Shown here one piece after another: positions 21,087 through 32,055 of a DNA stretch of 64,000 nt. This stretch comes from Diphasiastrum complanatum (lineage: Eukaryota; Streptophyta; Lycopodiopsida; Lycopodiales; Lycopodiaceae), in assembly GCA_029204225.1 (NCBI GenBank), contig CM055111.1, positions 25,796,761 through 25,860,760 of the forward strand, in the 5' to 3' direction. Each line of letters starts with the position of its first letter. Positions within the stretch are counted from its first letter, which is position 1. The notes under the pieces were generated by a model, which worked only from the letters and a program-made list of their open reading frames with translations, ran no database searches and was not told the DNA's origin. The position numbers and the translations under genes are program-made.

Positions 21087-23389
21087 AACTTAACTTGCTA
21101 GTTTTACAACACTACTTTGCTCCAACCTAAGAATGATCTCCATCATGATAATAGATCTCTTCTCAAGTGTTCTAATATGTACAATATGAAGTACAATATA
21201 ATTGATATAGATAATAGTGTCCATATAGGATGCTTCACTATTTCTTACATCAATTTTACATAGAATGGTGAACAAAATACATGTAAAAGAACATAGAATC
21301 ATAATGAAAGGATTCCTCCATGTATCCGCCTTTGAATTCTCTGTGAAACAGTAGCAAACAAGTTGTAAGTGAAAGTAACCAACAAGTGTTTGAATGTCTC
21401 CTCCACATTCCATTATGCCCATAGTGAATGCACCATGTATCTCCATGAATGAACCTCCATCACCACCTTGCCTTTGTAGATCTCCAATCCATGAAAGCCC
21501 TTGAGTGAATGAATGTCAAAATGATGTGTTCTCTGCTCCATTTGAATGAGCAAAACCTGAACTTGAAATACTTGAAGTATCTCCACAAGATTTGCATACA
21601 ACCCTTGATCCTACATTGTCAACAATTTGCCAATTTGCCGACACTAGGATGCTGGATTTTGAACTTTGTTCAAAAGTAAACATATCGACCACTTCAATAT
21701 CTTTCAAGATTTGAATGAATGCATGTACTTGATCATAAGAACCAGCAATTATAACTATTCCATCTCCAAGATCCAAAGGATGCAAAACTATGGAACTAGT
21801 TTCATTGAATTTTGACAATTCCAACACATTGACATGACAATGTTCATACATGAGATTAAACAAATAAGGTAGAGTAAAAGGACACTTACTTGTTGTTCCA
21901 ACAACCTTACTTGAACCTTCAAGAACCTGAAAAAACAGATCCAAAATGCTTTGCCCATGTGGCTCCCCTTTGATGCTTTTGACTAGCTTCCAATTGCTAC
22001 TTGCCTCGTGGTGTTGATGAAGCAATTCAAGATCAACATCTTGATCTTCCAATAAAACATCAAGGACTTTGCACTTATAAACATCTTCAGATCTGAACCT
22101 TTGAAGATACTCCCTCTCAAACACATGATTAACATCCCACAAGTTCTCATCATTGCTTTATTTCAACCTTTCACTATAGTTAGTGAAAACAATGTCACCA
22201 TCATAAACCAAAAGATAGATTTCTACAATTCTATCCAACATGAAGTAGAGTAGATGAAGTTGAGTATCAAATGTAATCAAACCAGCCCATTTGAGCTTAA
22301 ACCAAACCTCAATGAGCTCACCAATGAGATCTTCCTTGCCTTGGAGAAATTGCCACTTGAGTTGCTCCATATAGTCTTCTTCATCCAACCTTTTGCCATC
22401 TTGATCATGCATGAACACTCCACAAGATTTATAGCAACCTTTGAGTTGATGAAGAGATGTAAGATCCATGTCTTGAATGTTCCCAAGAGTCACTCTTCCT
22501 TTGTCCTTTCCTTCACAAGACTCCCTCTTAATGATCACACCACAAAAGTTAGCAATCTCTCTCTTGATAGTTGCATAATAAGAAATGGAAGAATCTTGAA
22601 TATTAGAAGCCATGAAAACAATACATAGTTCCTTCAAAATAAGAATGACTGAAGTACTTTTTTTTGTCAAACCTGGACTTTCAATCAATGATATAGGTAA
22701 TGATAATGAACCCTCACTATCATTCACAAAAGCATCATTCAAAGTACATCCTACTTTGAACACTTCACATTCATCTCTCCCTTTTGACTTGAGATCTTCC
22801 TCACCAAGTCTCACGATAGAACCTTTTGATCTACTTTCTTTATGAATACATGTGACACCACTTGTTTCACAAATGACTTTTTTGGACTCATCACATAAAG
22901 ATACAAAAGAAACTTTTTCTTCAATCATGCTCAAAGCACCATCTCTTTCCAAATGAGTAAATAAGTCATTAGCAACAACCATTTCCAAAGAAGAGTTTTT
23001 ATCACCTCCATTGATGAAGTTACCTCTCTTCTTACCTTTTTCATTTTTGCACTTTCCATGTAGTTCCATTGAAGAGCCACCAAGACTTGGAAATCTATGA
23101 GTAGAAGAGTTCAAACATGATACTGATTTAGCACCACATGACTCCATTTGACTAGTAGGTAGCACTAGTCCATCTTCAAGATCCAATGGATCCAAAACAT
23201 TGATCATAGATTCACCAAAAGTTGCCAAGTTAGCACAACAATAACTATCTCCAAGAAGCTCATTAGATCTCAACCTAGATCTAGCATAAGGAAGTTCTTT
23301 AGACTTTGCATAAGATCTACCAATCTTATTGATGCTAGGGATTGACTTTTGAAAGTTGAGAGAACCACCAACATCCATTTCATTCCTCT
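21087..23389 (-). pseudogene. novel non-pol ORF of family N (lineage 1)
   Basis: Minus strand, read after the protease. A frame open to a stop at 22,158 is followed, in a different frame, by an open stretch from 22,142 to 21,516 and then the tail at 21,446-21,090. Conserved with element K in the same order: HKESRSKGSI, FKVGCTLNDAFVNDSE, DLTSLHQLKG, GKRL..EDYMEQ, DLIGELIEV, LHLLYFMLD, YDGDIVFTN, FEREYLQRFRSEDV, and the tail CKIDVRNSEAS...RTLE+RSI. It has no integrase, RT or RNase H motif. The function is unknown. The tail ends at the polypurine tract. Confidence 0.75.
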
Positions 23390-24673
23390 TGTTAGACATA
23401 ACAAATGCATCAAGCTTGTAAAGTCTACCTTGTCTATTTCCCCTAGCAATCAAGACATATCCCTTAGTAATGAAGCAAACATCCCCAACAAACTTTGTCT
23501 TGTACCCTTTTTTTAACATTTGACCAACACTTAGCAAATTCCTTGAAAGTGAAGGAATGTAAAGAACACCATCAAGCCTTACATTCCTATTAGTAGAAAG
23601 GCAAATAGGAATTGAGCCAATACCTTTGATCATACACTCACCACCATTTGGCATGTGAACAACTTTCTTGGTTCCAACATAAGAGATCAAAGAAGTAAAG
23701 AACTCCTTGTGACTAGTCATGTGTGAACTAGATCCACTATCCACCATGAATCCTTGTCACTTCCACTTGACATTAGACTTGAAGAACACATCATGAGAGA
23801 ATCACAAGAATCTAGATCCTCATTAGAAGTACAAAAGTTGTTTTGCTTGCTACCTTCATTACTTTGCTTCTTATGACATTCATTTGCAAAATGACCTTTT
23901 ATCCCACAATAAAAGCACTTGAACTTTGACTTGTCTTTCTTTCTAAAAGAAGTAGAAGAGGAGGAGGAAGAGTGATCATCATGATCTGAGTTACAACCTT
24001 TGGACCATTTCCTTTTGCCTTTACCTTTGCCTTTGACTTTGCCTTTTGTGAAGAAAGCCTCTTCACCTCCACCTTGCAAGGATGCACCATCAAGCTTTGA
24101 TTGCAACCTATGTTCTTCAGCCAATAAGATTTCTTGCAAGTCAACCACACTTGGCAAGACTCTTTGAATGGCAAAACTTTGCACAAGGTTAGCATGTTCA
24201 TCTAGCAAACCATTCAACATAACCTGGACTATTTCACCATCTTTTATGCTTTCATCAATGCATGCTAGATCATCACTTAAGGACTTAACCCTCAAGACAA
24301 ATGCATGAGCACTTTTACCCTCTCTTTGTCTACTAGAAAATATTTGCCTCCTCAGGGTCAATACCCTAGATGTGGACTTTGATTCAAAGAGCTTCTTCAA
24401 GGCATTCCATGCCTCACTTGCACTTTGACTATTACCAACTTCCTTGAGAAGTTCATTAGTAACATTCATTTTAATGATATGAAGAGCCCTTTTGGCCTTC
24501 TTATCAAGCCTTTGTTGCTCTTGAACTATGGGTGGTCTCTCTTTAGTTCCTGCAACTATGTCCATGAGTTCATTCAACTCAAGTAAGGATTCCATCCTCA
24601 CTTTCCAGGTAGAGTAGTTTGATAAACTCAACCTATCATTAGTTTCTAACATGATCCCACCATTGGAAGCCAT
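23390..24673 (-). pseudogene. copia gag and protease, family N
   Basis: It starts MASNGGIMLETNDRL at 24,673. Gag carries the UBN2-type segment (NYSTWKVRMESLL, ALHIIKMNVTNELL, STSRVLTLRRQIF) and a CCHC knuckle CFYCGIKGHFANEC. A frameshift near 23,740 separates gag from protease, whose active-site segment reads DSGSSSHM rather than DSGASSHM, followed by LYIPSLSRNLLSVGQ. Protease-like sequence continues to about 23,390, where the non-pol ORF begins. Confidence 0.85.
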
Positions 24674-24975
24674 GAATATAATGATTTTTCAACTTTTAGG
24701 CTCTGTCCTGATGCACCTAGCACTACTTTCCTCTCAACAAATGATGGATAAGAAAATCTCAGAAGATCTAGGACCCTAAAACACTTCTATCTTGAACCTG
24801 GCTGGTTTCCAAACATAGAAAGGAAGATTGAAAATGCATGCAACACTTTGCACACACTAAGAATGGATTACAAACTCAAACCAACCTAAACACACTCTTA
24901 CTTAAGCTCTCAAACTTTCCAGCAAGTGACCAAATCAAGTCATGGTGTGAAGAGTTACTTGCATTCTTTGGACTT

Positions 24976-25660
24976 TCGTTTCCTTTTGTGATCAGTATCA
25001 TCAGTTTATGAGTCTGATGAATCACTAGAATCAGATTTGGTACTTGATAAACTTGAACTAGATTCTTATTTAGAGTCATCTTCACTCTCTCTAAAGTCAT
25101 ACTTATATTTTCGAGTACGTCTAGTAGAACGTCTTTTATGTGCTAACTTCAATGTCTCATAATTCTCAGCACTTGCTATGACTGTTGTTAAAGAAGTCAT
25201 ATCTCCTTGTCTACAGTATCGGTCAATTTTCGGTGGTAAACCTGTTAGAAACCACTCGATCTGCATTGTGACAGGATATACACCAGTTAATTTTTCAATC
25301 AGATTCTTTACTTTTTGTGTGTATCTTCGAAGTAATTTTTTTTTTCTTCTGAACATTATTAAGTCGTCCAAAGATTTTGGACGAATAACCAAGTTCTCTG
25401 AACTGGTTTAAAAACACATCTTTCAGTAGTACCCAGGTGTGACACGTCGTGATTCACTTGACTGTACCATATGCGTGCTAGCTTTCTCAGAAGACCTAGA
25501 AAAATCCGTAGTTTGTCTGCATCAGCACCTTCATTATCCGAGTTAGCAATTGACTCAAACTGCGAAACGTAGCTGTCAGCATCGTCTGAAGACGTCCCTT
25601 TAAAATAACCATATTTGATCTTCGAGATTGAGGTAAAGCAAGGAGCAGGGCCTTTCATAA
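24976..25660 (-). pseudogene. Ty3/gypsy gag (element B)
   Basis: The minus strand reads KGTSSDDADSYVSQFESIAN, a frameshift near 25,380, then LPPKIDRYCRQGDMTSLTTV and a Ser/Asp-rich tail with stops. It is the counterpart of gypsy C gag at 2100-2750. It is cut at 24,976 by copia N at the Lys/Arg-rich tail, so any downstream ORF of this copy is not contiguous here. Confidence 0.75.
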
Positions 25661-25934
25661 TCGACTCTGGTTATGGATTTGGATCAGGCTCTGGAACTGG
25701 ATTAACAACTTTCAAACCTAGTTCAGCTACAGCAGAAGCTTCAGGAACAGGGTTTTTCGGTAGGTTTTCAGGATTAAAATTCAAGAAGGGTGATTCTCCT
25801 CTTTGCAAAGATTCTTGAATTCTTTTGAAAAATTCCTCTCGAAGTTTCTGATATCTTTCTAGTCAAGCAGCTCTATCTGAGATGCACTAGGGATGGAGAT
25901 GGAAATGTCAGTTTGCATCAACTTTGTTTGGCTA

Positions 25935-25952
25935 TCCCCGACAACTGCGTCA
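25935..25952 (-). other. gypsy primer-binding site (Asp tRNA type, decayed)
   Basis: The minus strand reads TGACGCAGTTGTCGGGGA, differing at three positions from the consensus Asp site. It lies between LTR and gag and is collinear with 1965-1982. Confidence 0.65.
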
Positions 25953-26835
25953 AAAATTGGCATATGTCGCAATATACTAACACAGAATTGGCATATGTCG
26001 CAATATGCCAACCGTCAGAATTGCTATATTTATGTAGTAATTAGTTCGTTCCCCAAGGAGATAGCTTTAAAAAGTTGTTAAGTTGATACATTATTGACTT
26101 ATTTCAAATGAAATTGTGTCGAATGGGAATCTGGTTGTCAACAGACATTTTGTAAGTAGCCATTACCACTTTTAGAAAAGGTGTGTAAAAGTAATAAGTG
26201 CTAAACAACAGTCTTCATCTATCAAACCGAATGTACAGCATTCTTCAAATGAAATGTTATCAGAGTAGCTCAAATGAATTACACTCTGACTGATTAAGTT
26301 GCCAGCAAGGCTTTGTGCTATGTTCGATGCAGACGCATACGATCAGACAAAATGTTAATCTTATTCTTGAATTAATGTGTTCTAGACAGAAGTCCTCAAC
26401 AACTAAAGTCCAATCTTGATTAAAGAGCTCAAGTAGTTCGCAAATATGTTACAAACAATTATCTTTGTTACTAACATGAATACAGATCAATAACTCAGTT
26501 CCTCAGTCAGGGACTACCATTTCACAACATACATACTTTTCTATCAGCAACTGTGGAAAACTACACCAAGGTAAACTTCACTTGAAAGTCAAATACAAAG
26601 TATTCGTGCAAATAAGTGAGTTAGTTTAGAGACAGTTCTTTAATTCAACTTCACGAAAATACAGCAAACGATTGTAATGGATTATTGTAATGTCTCTAAC
26701 CAAAGAATGATTTAAGTTCTGTGTACGAGATTGCTAGTAGACTCGAAATCACTCACACTCAACAGTGCGGAGAACAGAAATAAGAAAGAATAACCTTCGT
26801 CACTCTATTCATTTCTCCAATCTCAAATATACAAT

Positions 26836-26920
<85 letters not shown>

Positions 26921-27268
26921 GTGGGAATGAAACATGTCTACTCTTATAGCCTACGAAACAAACAAGCACACCTTTTCAGATTCTTGGTGCATCGCTCTAT
27001 TTACAAATTCTAATTAACATATAAACTATAAGTACATGTAATCTGTACAATTGTCGATTCATTGTGACGATTTGAATTCAGTCGTTTCATATTCCAAGTG
27101 GCATTTCTTTTCAGGAGGTCATGTCCTTTAATTAAAGATAGGTCCTTAAGCATTTATATCAAAAAATGATATAGGGCTCTTCAAAATATATAGTTGTCCA
27201 GCGCATATACTCATTCCTAAGTATAGATTGCCATTTTTAAATAAATATACAAATATGTGGTATCACAA
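25953..27268 (-). repeat. 5' LTR of gypsy B (boundaries approximate)
   Basis: Its 3' portion (25,990-26,290) is homologous to the LTR remnant at 1681-1964. On the right it abuts a gypsy A integrase frame that stays readable to about 27,268, where the minus strand reads TGTGATACCACA, a plausible LTR start. It contains a long (TC)n tract and direct copies of GGCATATGTCGCAATAT at 25,960 and 25,989. Confidence 0.5.
26838..26918. repeat. (CT)n microsatellite, 81 bp
   Basis: An uninterrupted CT dinucleotide repeat of about 40 units lies inside the gypsy B LTR. The reading of Ser-Leu repeats across it is not a gene. Confidence 0.98.
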
Positions 27269-28085
27269 TCCCGTAGAGGATCTTGTTTGATGATTTTGCT
27301 TGTCCGTTACAACGTGGGTAATAGGGGGTACTCTTCCTATGGACAAGCAGATACGAGGATAACAGGTGAGTGATAGTCTCATTTAAGAAATGTGTTTCCC
27401 GATCAGCACCCAAAACGGACTAAGATGTTCTCATACAAGAATTTTGCAGTGGAGTTGGCATCAGCCTTTCTCACCGCCTTGGCTTATACCCATTTGGTCA
27501 AGTAGTCAGTGGCCACTATTATATATCGAGCTTGCGAGCCACGAGCAGCTAGATGAATAGGGCCGACATAGTCAATGCCCCATTTTTCAAATGGCATTTC
27601 AAGCAAAACAGGTCGTAACGGCATCCTATCCTTTCCCTGGGTTTGGTTGAATCATTGACACATGCCACACCTCTTGACCTGATAGTGAATATCTCTGAAC
27701 ATCGTGGGCCACCATAGGCCATGTTGTAATACCTTCTTACTGTAGCTTCGGTAGTGAAATGCCACCTCCTATTCCTTCGTGGGCGATGCTCACTACACGA
27801 GACACTTCGTGCGATAGGGTACAACGACGTATAATTCCATCGTTGCAAATGCGATATAGTTGTCCTGTTATCAATGTGAATGGGGCAGATTTAATAATCA
27901 ACCTGCGTCGTTCTACTTTGCTCATCTCAAGGGGAGGTCATCCTGACATAAGATATCCCACAATATCGGCAGCCCACTCTGGGACGGCGTCAACATGGAA
28001 TAGTATGGCATCACGGAGTTCATCATCAACCCCTCTACTCTCGGGAACATTTCAGATCCTTGAGAGGTGATCGGCCAGATATTGG
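27269..28085 (-). pseudogene. Ty3/gypsy RNase H end and integrase (element A)
   Basis: The minus strand, in shifting frames, reads ADHLSRI (end of RNase H), GYLMSG, LYRICNDGIIRRC, HEGIGG and CHFTTEATVRRYY, then WGIDYVGPIHLAARGSQAR-type integrase core, LTKWV, STAKFLYENI and GQAKSSNKILYG. It ends abruptly at the gypsy B LTR and, on the other side, at plus-strand copia G. It is homologous to the integrase at 15.6-16.8 kb. Confidence 0.8.
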
Positions 28086-28089
28086 AGTC

Positions 28090-28638
28090 TTTAAACTCAA
28101 ATAAGGTCAAAGGAGCAACAAGGAAGTGTTTCTCAAGTTTACTTTACTTGTTTTATCTCATGTTTGAGCTATTTCATGTGGATGTGTGCAAACTGTCAAG
28201 ATATGGAAAAACTAGCTACATTGTCTTGCAATATCTTATTGTTGGAGTTGTACTAGAATTCTTGGCTGGTTTTGTTGATGGACATGAAGCTAATAAAGTT
28301 TCATTATGTCACTCATCCATGGCTAAGTCCTCAAGTGTTGAGCTACTTGGTGCCAATACTTGGAGATTGTCAATTTTTTATGAATTCATGGTCACTTTCT
28401 TGTGTCAAGTAGATTTTGAAGATGGACTAGTGCAACCTACTTGGTTTATGGAGTCATGTGGTGCTAGATTTGCATCATTGATGTACTCACCTATCATGGA
28501 TTTCCAGGGTTTGATGGTTTCTTGTGGCAAGATGGAGATGGAGGCTCATTCATGGAGTTTTATGGTAGAGACATATCAAGAAAGGACAAATATGGAGGAT
28601 ACAAGCAAGCATTGGATGATCACTCACATTTATTGTTT
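28090..28638 (+). pseudogene. novel non-pol ORF of copia G, 5' part (lineage 1)
   Basis: It is collinear with element K at 59,077-59,600: open frame KVKGATRKC-type start, LFYLMFELFHVDVCKLSRYG, IVGVVLEFLAGF, LLGANTWRLSIF, GLVQPTWFMESCGA. The 5' end is joined to gypsy A; the 3' end is split at ATTGTTT by the insertion of copia F and resumes at 39,462. The frame is intact over this stretch, so decay is recent or slow. Confidence 0.8.
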
Positions 28639-28670
28639 TGACAAAATTTCCAAAATTCACACGTGTGGGG

Positions 28671-28795
28671 TGTTAGAAATGGTGAACTCCTGCAACTTTG
28701 TCGTAGCACGAACAAGACACGAAGGTCGAACGAGAACAATTCGCGACAGTCAATGTGTCTTTGACTCGAAGCACAAACGAGAACAATTCGCGACA
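28671..28795 (+). repeat. 5' LTR of copia S (125 bp)
   Basis: It begins TGTTAGAAATGGTGAAC and ends AATTCGCGACA, directly followed by the primer site. It contains two copies of ACGAGAACAATTCGCGACA. It matches the inverted 34,395-34,519 copy, also 125 bp. This is very short for a copia LTR. Confidence 0.9.
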
Positions 28796-28807
28796 TGGTA
28801 TCATAGC
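28796..28807 (+). other. copia S primer-binding site
   Basis: TGGTATCATAGC differs by one base (T for G) from the initiator-Met primer site and directly abuts the LTR. Confidence 0.85.
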
Positions 28808-28889
28808 CAACAGGTTGTCACTACTGATATCCCAGCAGTGATTCTTCCAGACAACATAATATGGCTACGACAATCCAGACCAGAGTAGT

Positions 28890-29523
28890 AATCAGTCTCA
28901 ATGACGCAAATTATAGAATCCGGAAATTCAAAATCAAAACACTCCTGAAGGACGAAGGCATCTGGTCGGTGACCGAGCTCTCAGAGGTACAGCCTCCAGA
29001 GGGAGACCCGAGGAGAGTTGAATAGATCAGAAAGGATGAGCGCGCAATGGTGATCATCGTTTCGTCCATAAATGAAGATCTACTCATGCATATTGAAGAC
29101 TACGAAAGCAGCCATGCAGCACGAGAAAGATTAAAGCAGAAGTATGAAGTGAGGACTGCAGCTTCAGTCATGCACCTTCACAATCAGCTACAATCAATAC
29201 GGTGGGATGGCAACCAGTTGGATCAACACGTTGAGAAGATCATAACGATCTTTGCTCAACTCGCTGCATCAGGACAGGAGCACCAGGTCCCAGCACCACA
29301 GCAGCTGATGTACTTCATGAAATCTCTACTGACGTCCTATCAGCCGTTGAGAATGCTCATACTGAGTCTACCAGATATGACATTCGACAAAGCAGTCAGT
29401 CTTGTCGCTGATGAGAGACTGATGAGAGACGAAGGAGAAGCAGTGATCAAGAGAAGGCTCTCTTCACAAAAGGAAATAAGAAGAACAAAAACAAGCCAAG
29501 ATTCGAGAAGACGAAGTCCTTGA
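28890..29523 (+). pseudogene. copia S gag
   Basis: A UBN2-type gag: early NYRIRKFKIKTLLKDEGIWSV, one stop near 29,023, then open through SSHAARERLKQKYE, HLHNQLQSIRW, LPDMTFDKAVSLVADERLM to a TGA at 29,521. The knuckle domain follows in another frame. Confidence 0.8.
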
Positions 29524-30149
29524 ATCAACAATCTTCTTCATGCAATCACTGCCACAAACCAGGCCATACGGCCAACAAATACTGGTTCAATCCAGCAATA
29601 CCTTGCATGCACTACAAGAAGAAAGGGCATTCTGCATACGACTGCAGATTCAACCCAAAAAAAAAAAACAAAGCTGAAAAGGCAAACGTTGCAGAATCAT
29701 CTAAAGATGCAGAAAGAGGTGACGAAGCTTTCACAATACTTGACAAAGCTTCGACAAGCTACTCCAAACATGACTATGATGTGGTCATTGATTCAGGAGC
29801 AACGTCTCACATAACTTGCAACAAAAAGATCTTGATCAACTTTCACGAACTCAAAAACAACAGAACGGTGATTCTAGGTGATGGAAGCAGACACGATGTC
29901 AAGGGCATCGGCTCTCTATAACTACGAACACTGTCAGGCCAAGCAGAGCTACCAGGAGCACTCTATGTGCCCTCACTCAGAAAAGATCTGCTATTTGTCT
30001 CCAAGATGGCAGATCTAGGCATTCGAGTTTTGTTCGACGGCAACACTTGCCGTATGATCGAGAAGACGACAAACAAGTTGCTGACGATCGGATGCAGAGA
30101 AGGAAACCTCTACCAGGCCAAAATAATAAGCAACTCTGATATCATATGA
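29520..30149 (+). pseudogene. copia S zinc knuckles and protease
   Basis: Two CCHC-type knuckles, each with a Cys replaced by Tyr: CNHCHKPGHTANKY (last Cys lost) and CMHYKKKGHSAYDC (second Cys lost). Protease active site VVIDSGATSHI, then GDGSRHDVKGIGSL and a TAA at 29,919, then LRKDLLFVSKMADLG and the protease end. Both Tyr changes fit G-to-A transitions on this strand. Confidence 0.85.
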
Positions 30150-31139
30150 AATGCTTCAGAAAATGAAGATCAACTCTGGCATAGGAGAATATATCATCTG
30201 AACGTGCGGAGCCTGTACGACATGAGCACAAAGGACATTGTCACAGGTCTCAAAATATCAAGGCCTGAGGTTGAGTTCTGCGAAGCTTGTCAAAAAGACA
30301 AGCAACATTGGAATCCATTCACACACGAAGGAAGAAGAGCCAAGGAAGTTCTTGAGCTTGTCCACTCCGAGGTCTTTGGACCAATGAAAACAAATTCGCT
30401 CTCAGATTCGAGATATTTTCTAACGTTCATAGATGATTATAGCCGAATGACCACAATCTACTACTTGAAGAAGAAATCCAAAGTATTTGATTCTTTCAAG
30501 AAGTTTGTGGCAGAGCGACACACCTCAAAAAATATACAGATCCTTAGATCTAACAATGGAGGTGAATACAAAAGCACAGAATTCTCAAGATTTTGTGAAG
30601 AACAAGGGATTGAGCACCAGTTCACTCCTGCATACACACCAGAATAAAACGGTGTGGCAGAAAGAAAAAACAGAATGCTAGTTGAAGGAGCCAAATGCAT
30701 GATAGCACAGGCTCAATTGGTAGGTCAATTCTGGGCCGAGGCAATAGCTACAGCTGTACACCTACAGGACAAATCTACAACGACAGCGCTGGAGAACAAA
30801 ACACCATACGAGATGTGGACAGGCAAAAAGCCTGATCTATCATATGCACGAGTGTTTGGATGTGCAACATACAAGCACATCCCAAAGGAAAAGAGAAGCA
30901 AGTTCGATGACAAATCTGAGCAAGCAATCATGGTCGGCTACTCGAACGGAACACATGTGTACAGACTCTATGATCCAACCACGAAGAAGGTTGCTTTGAG
31001 CAGAGATGTAAAGTTTGACGAGACCACATTCCCTGGACTGAAAGATGAAAGAGGCCATGAGATCTTCACACTACTACCTATTCAAGAGGGAGATCGAGGA
31101 CAGTCATCAAATCACATTGTAGGACCCCAGACTCCATAG
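30150..31139 (+). pseudogene. copia S integrase
   Basis: HHCC zinc domain (LWHRRIYHL, CEACQKDK), core D in TFIDDYSR, second Asp changed to Asn (RSNNGGEY for RSDNGGEY), a TAA at 30,645 where the family usually has Gln (PE-stop-NGVAE), catalytic Glu kept in NGVAERKNR, then KTPYEMWTGKKP and FGCATYKHIP. It cannot make active integrase because of the stop and the D-to-N change. Confidence 0.9.
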
Positions 31140-31349
31140 CAGCAGGAAATAGGGGATCGACTCCACAAACAAGAACTGTTCGAGTAGCAACGAAACGAAC
31201 CTCGAAGGTCAACAAGACAAAGAAGACCTCCAGACCGCTATTCTGACAATCTTCAATGGAGCGAAAACACGTAGTTTGAGTACTGCAGCTTCACAGAAGA
31301 GCCAGCAATATACCAAGAAGCTATCCAGAGTCCATAGAGAGAATTCTGA

Positions 31350-32054
31350 AAATAGGCAATGTCATAAGAGATCGATTCCATGAGGCGAAATGAGGCATGG
31401 ACATTAAAACCACTTTTAGAAAACAGAAAAGTAGTTGACTACAAATGGGTGTACAAAAAAAAGATGAAATCAGATGGCACCATTGGCCGCTACAAAGCAA
31501 GGCTTGTCACGAAGGGCTACATGTAGAGATATGGTGTCGAATATTTCGACACATATTTGCCCATGGTCAAGATGACAAGCATAAGGTTGCTCCTTGCATA
31601 CGCCACACAGTACAATCTGGAAATTCACCAGATTGACGTAAAAACAGCCTTTCTCCACGGAGATTTAGAGGAGGAAATTTTCATGAAACAACGTGAAGGC
31701 TATGAAGGCCCCGGCAACAGACAATATGTCTGTCGATTGCAGAGATGCATCTGCGATCTAAAACAGGCATCACGAGCCTGGTACAAAAAGCTTGATGGTC
31801 TTCTGAAGTCTCTAGACTTCAATCCTACTCAACCAGACTATAATGTCTACATCAAAAGAGTAGGAAAGGATTTTTTGATACTAACCATTTTTGTGGATGA
31901 TTCGCTGATGATAGGAAATTTCTTGATGTTGATCAAAGACACGAAGAGTCAGATTTCTGAAAACTACGAAATCACAGATCTTGGAGAAGCAACAAAATGC
32001 CTAGGGCTAGAGATCAGAAGAGATCAAATAAATGAAAAAATACACTTGAGTTAG
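31350..32054 (+). pseudogene. copia S reverse transcriptase (partial)
   Basis: AWTLKPLL and YKWVYKKKMKSDGTIGRYKARLVTKGY-type fingers, with a stop near 31,524, then QIDVKTAFLHGDLEEEIFM, CDLKQASRAWY, catalytic FVDD, and LGEATKCLGLEIRRDQ. It stops at IHLS, exactly at the inversion breakpoint; the next residues (IDYLTSEYARKVL) are on the opposite strand at about 35,350. Confidence 0.85.
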
Positions 32055-32055
32055 C

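Larger units (their letters stand above)
20423..24970 (-). mobile_element. non-autonomous Ty1/copia element, family N
   Basis: Minus-strand order: leader (24,970-24,674), gag and protease, a long non-pol ORF, the polypurine tract GAAGAGGGAG, and 3' LTR. There is no integrase, RT or RNase H, and no room where they were lost: the novel ORF lies where pol should be. The 5' LTR and most of the leader are missing at 24,970, where gypsy B gag begins. The intact leader/LTR of the same family is at 1-1680. Confidence 0.8.
28671..32055 (+). mobile_element. short-LTR copia S, 5' portion
   Basis: Order: 125-bp LTR, primer site, gag, two zinc knuckles, protease, integrase, and RT to ...LGLEIRRDQINEKIHLS. 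The rest (RNase H and 3' LTR) lies inverted at 34,395-35,352. It is inserted in F's 3' LTR with flanks TGGGG (left) and TGGGA (after the inverted 3' LTR), a 5-bp duplication with one change. The gene content is higher in GC and from a different copia lineage (29-31 kb) than its hosts. Confidence 0.85.

Noticed and set aside
22254-22845. Plus-strand readings opposite the family N novel ORF
   Set aside because: Antisense shadows; the minus-strand frame is conserved in K.
26765-27013. 82-residue plus-strand reading with Leu-Ser repeats
   Set aside because: It is the translation of the (CT)n microsatellite within an LTR.
15640-28085. One continuous gypsy from 28 to 15.6 kb
   Set aside because: Gypsy A integrase, gypsy B LTR-gag and the 15.6-20.4 kb protease-integrase cannot be shown to be one element: no matching 3' LTR is seen at 14-15.6 kb and integrase is present twice.
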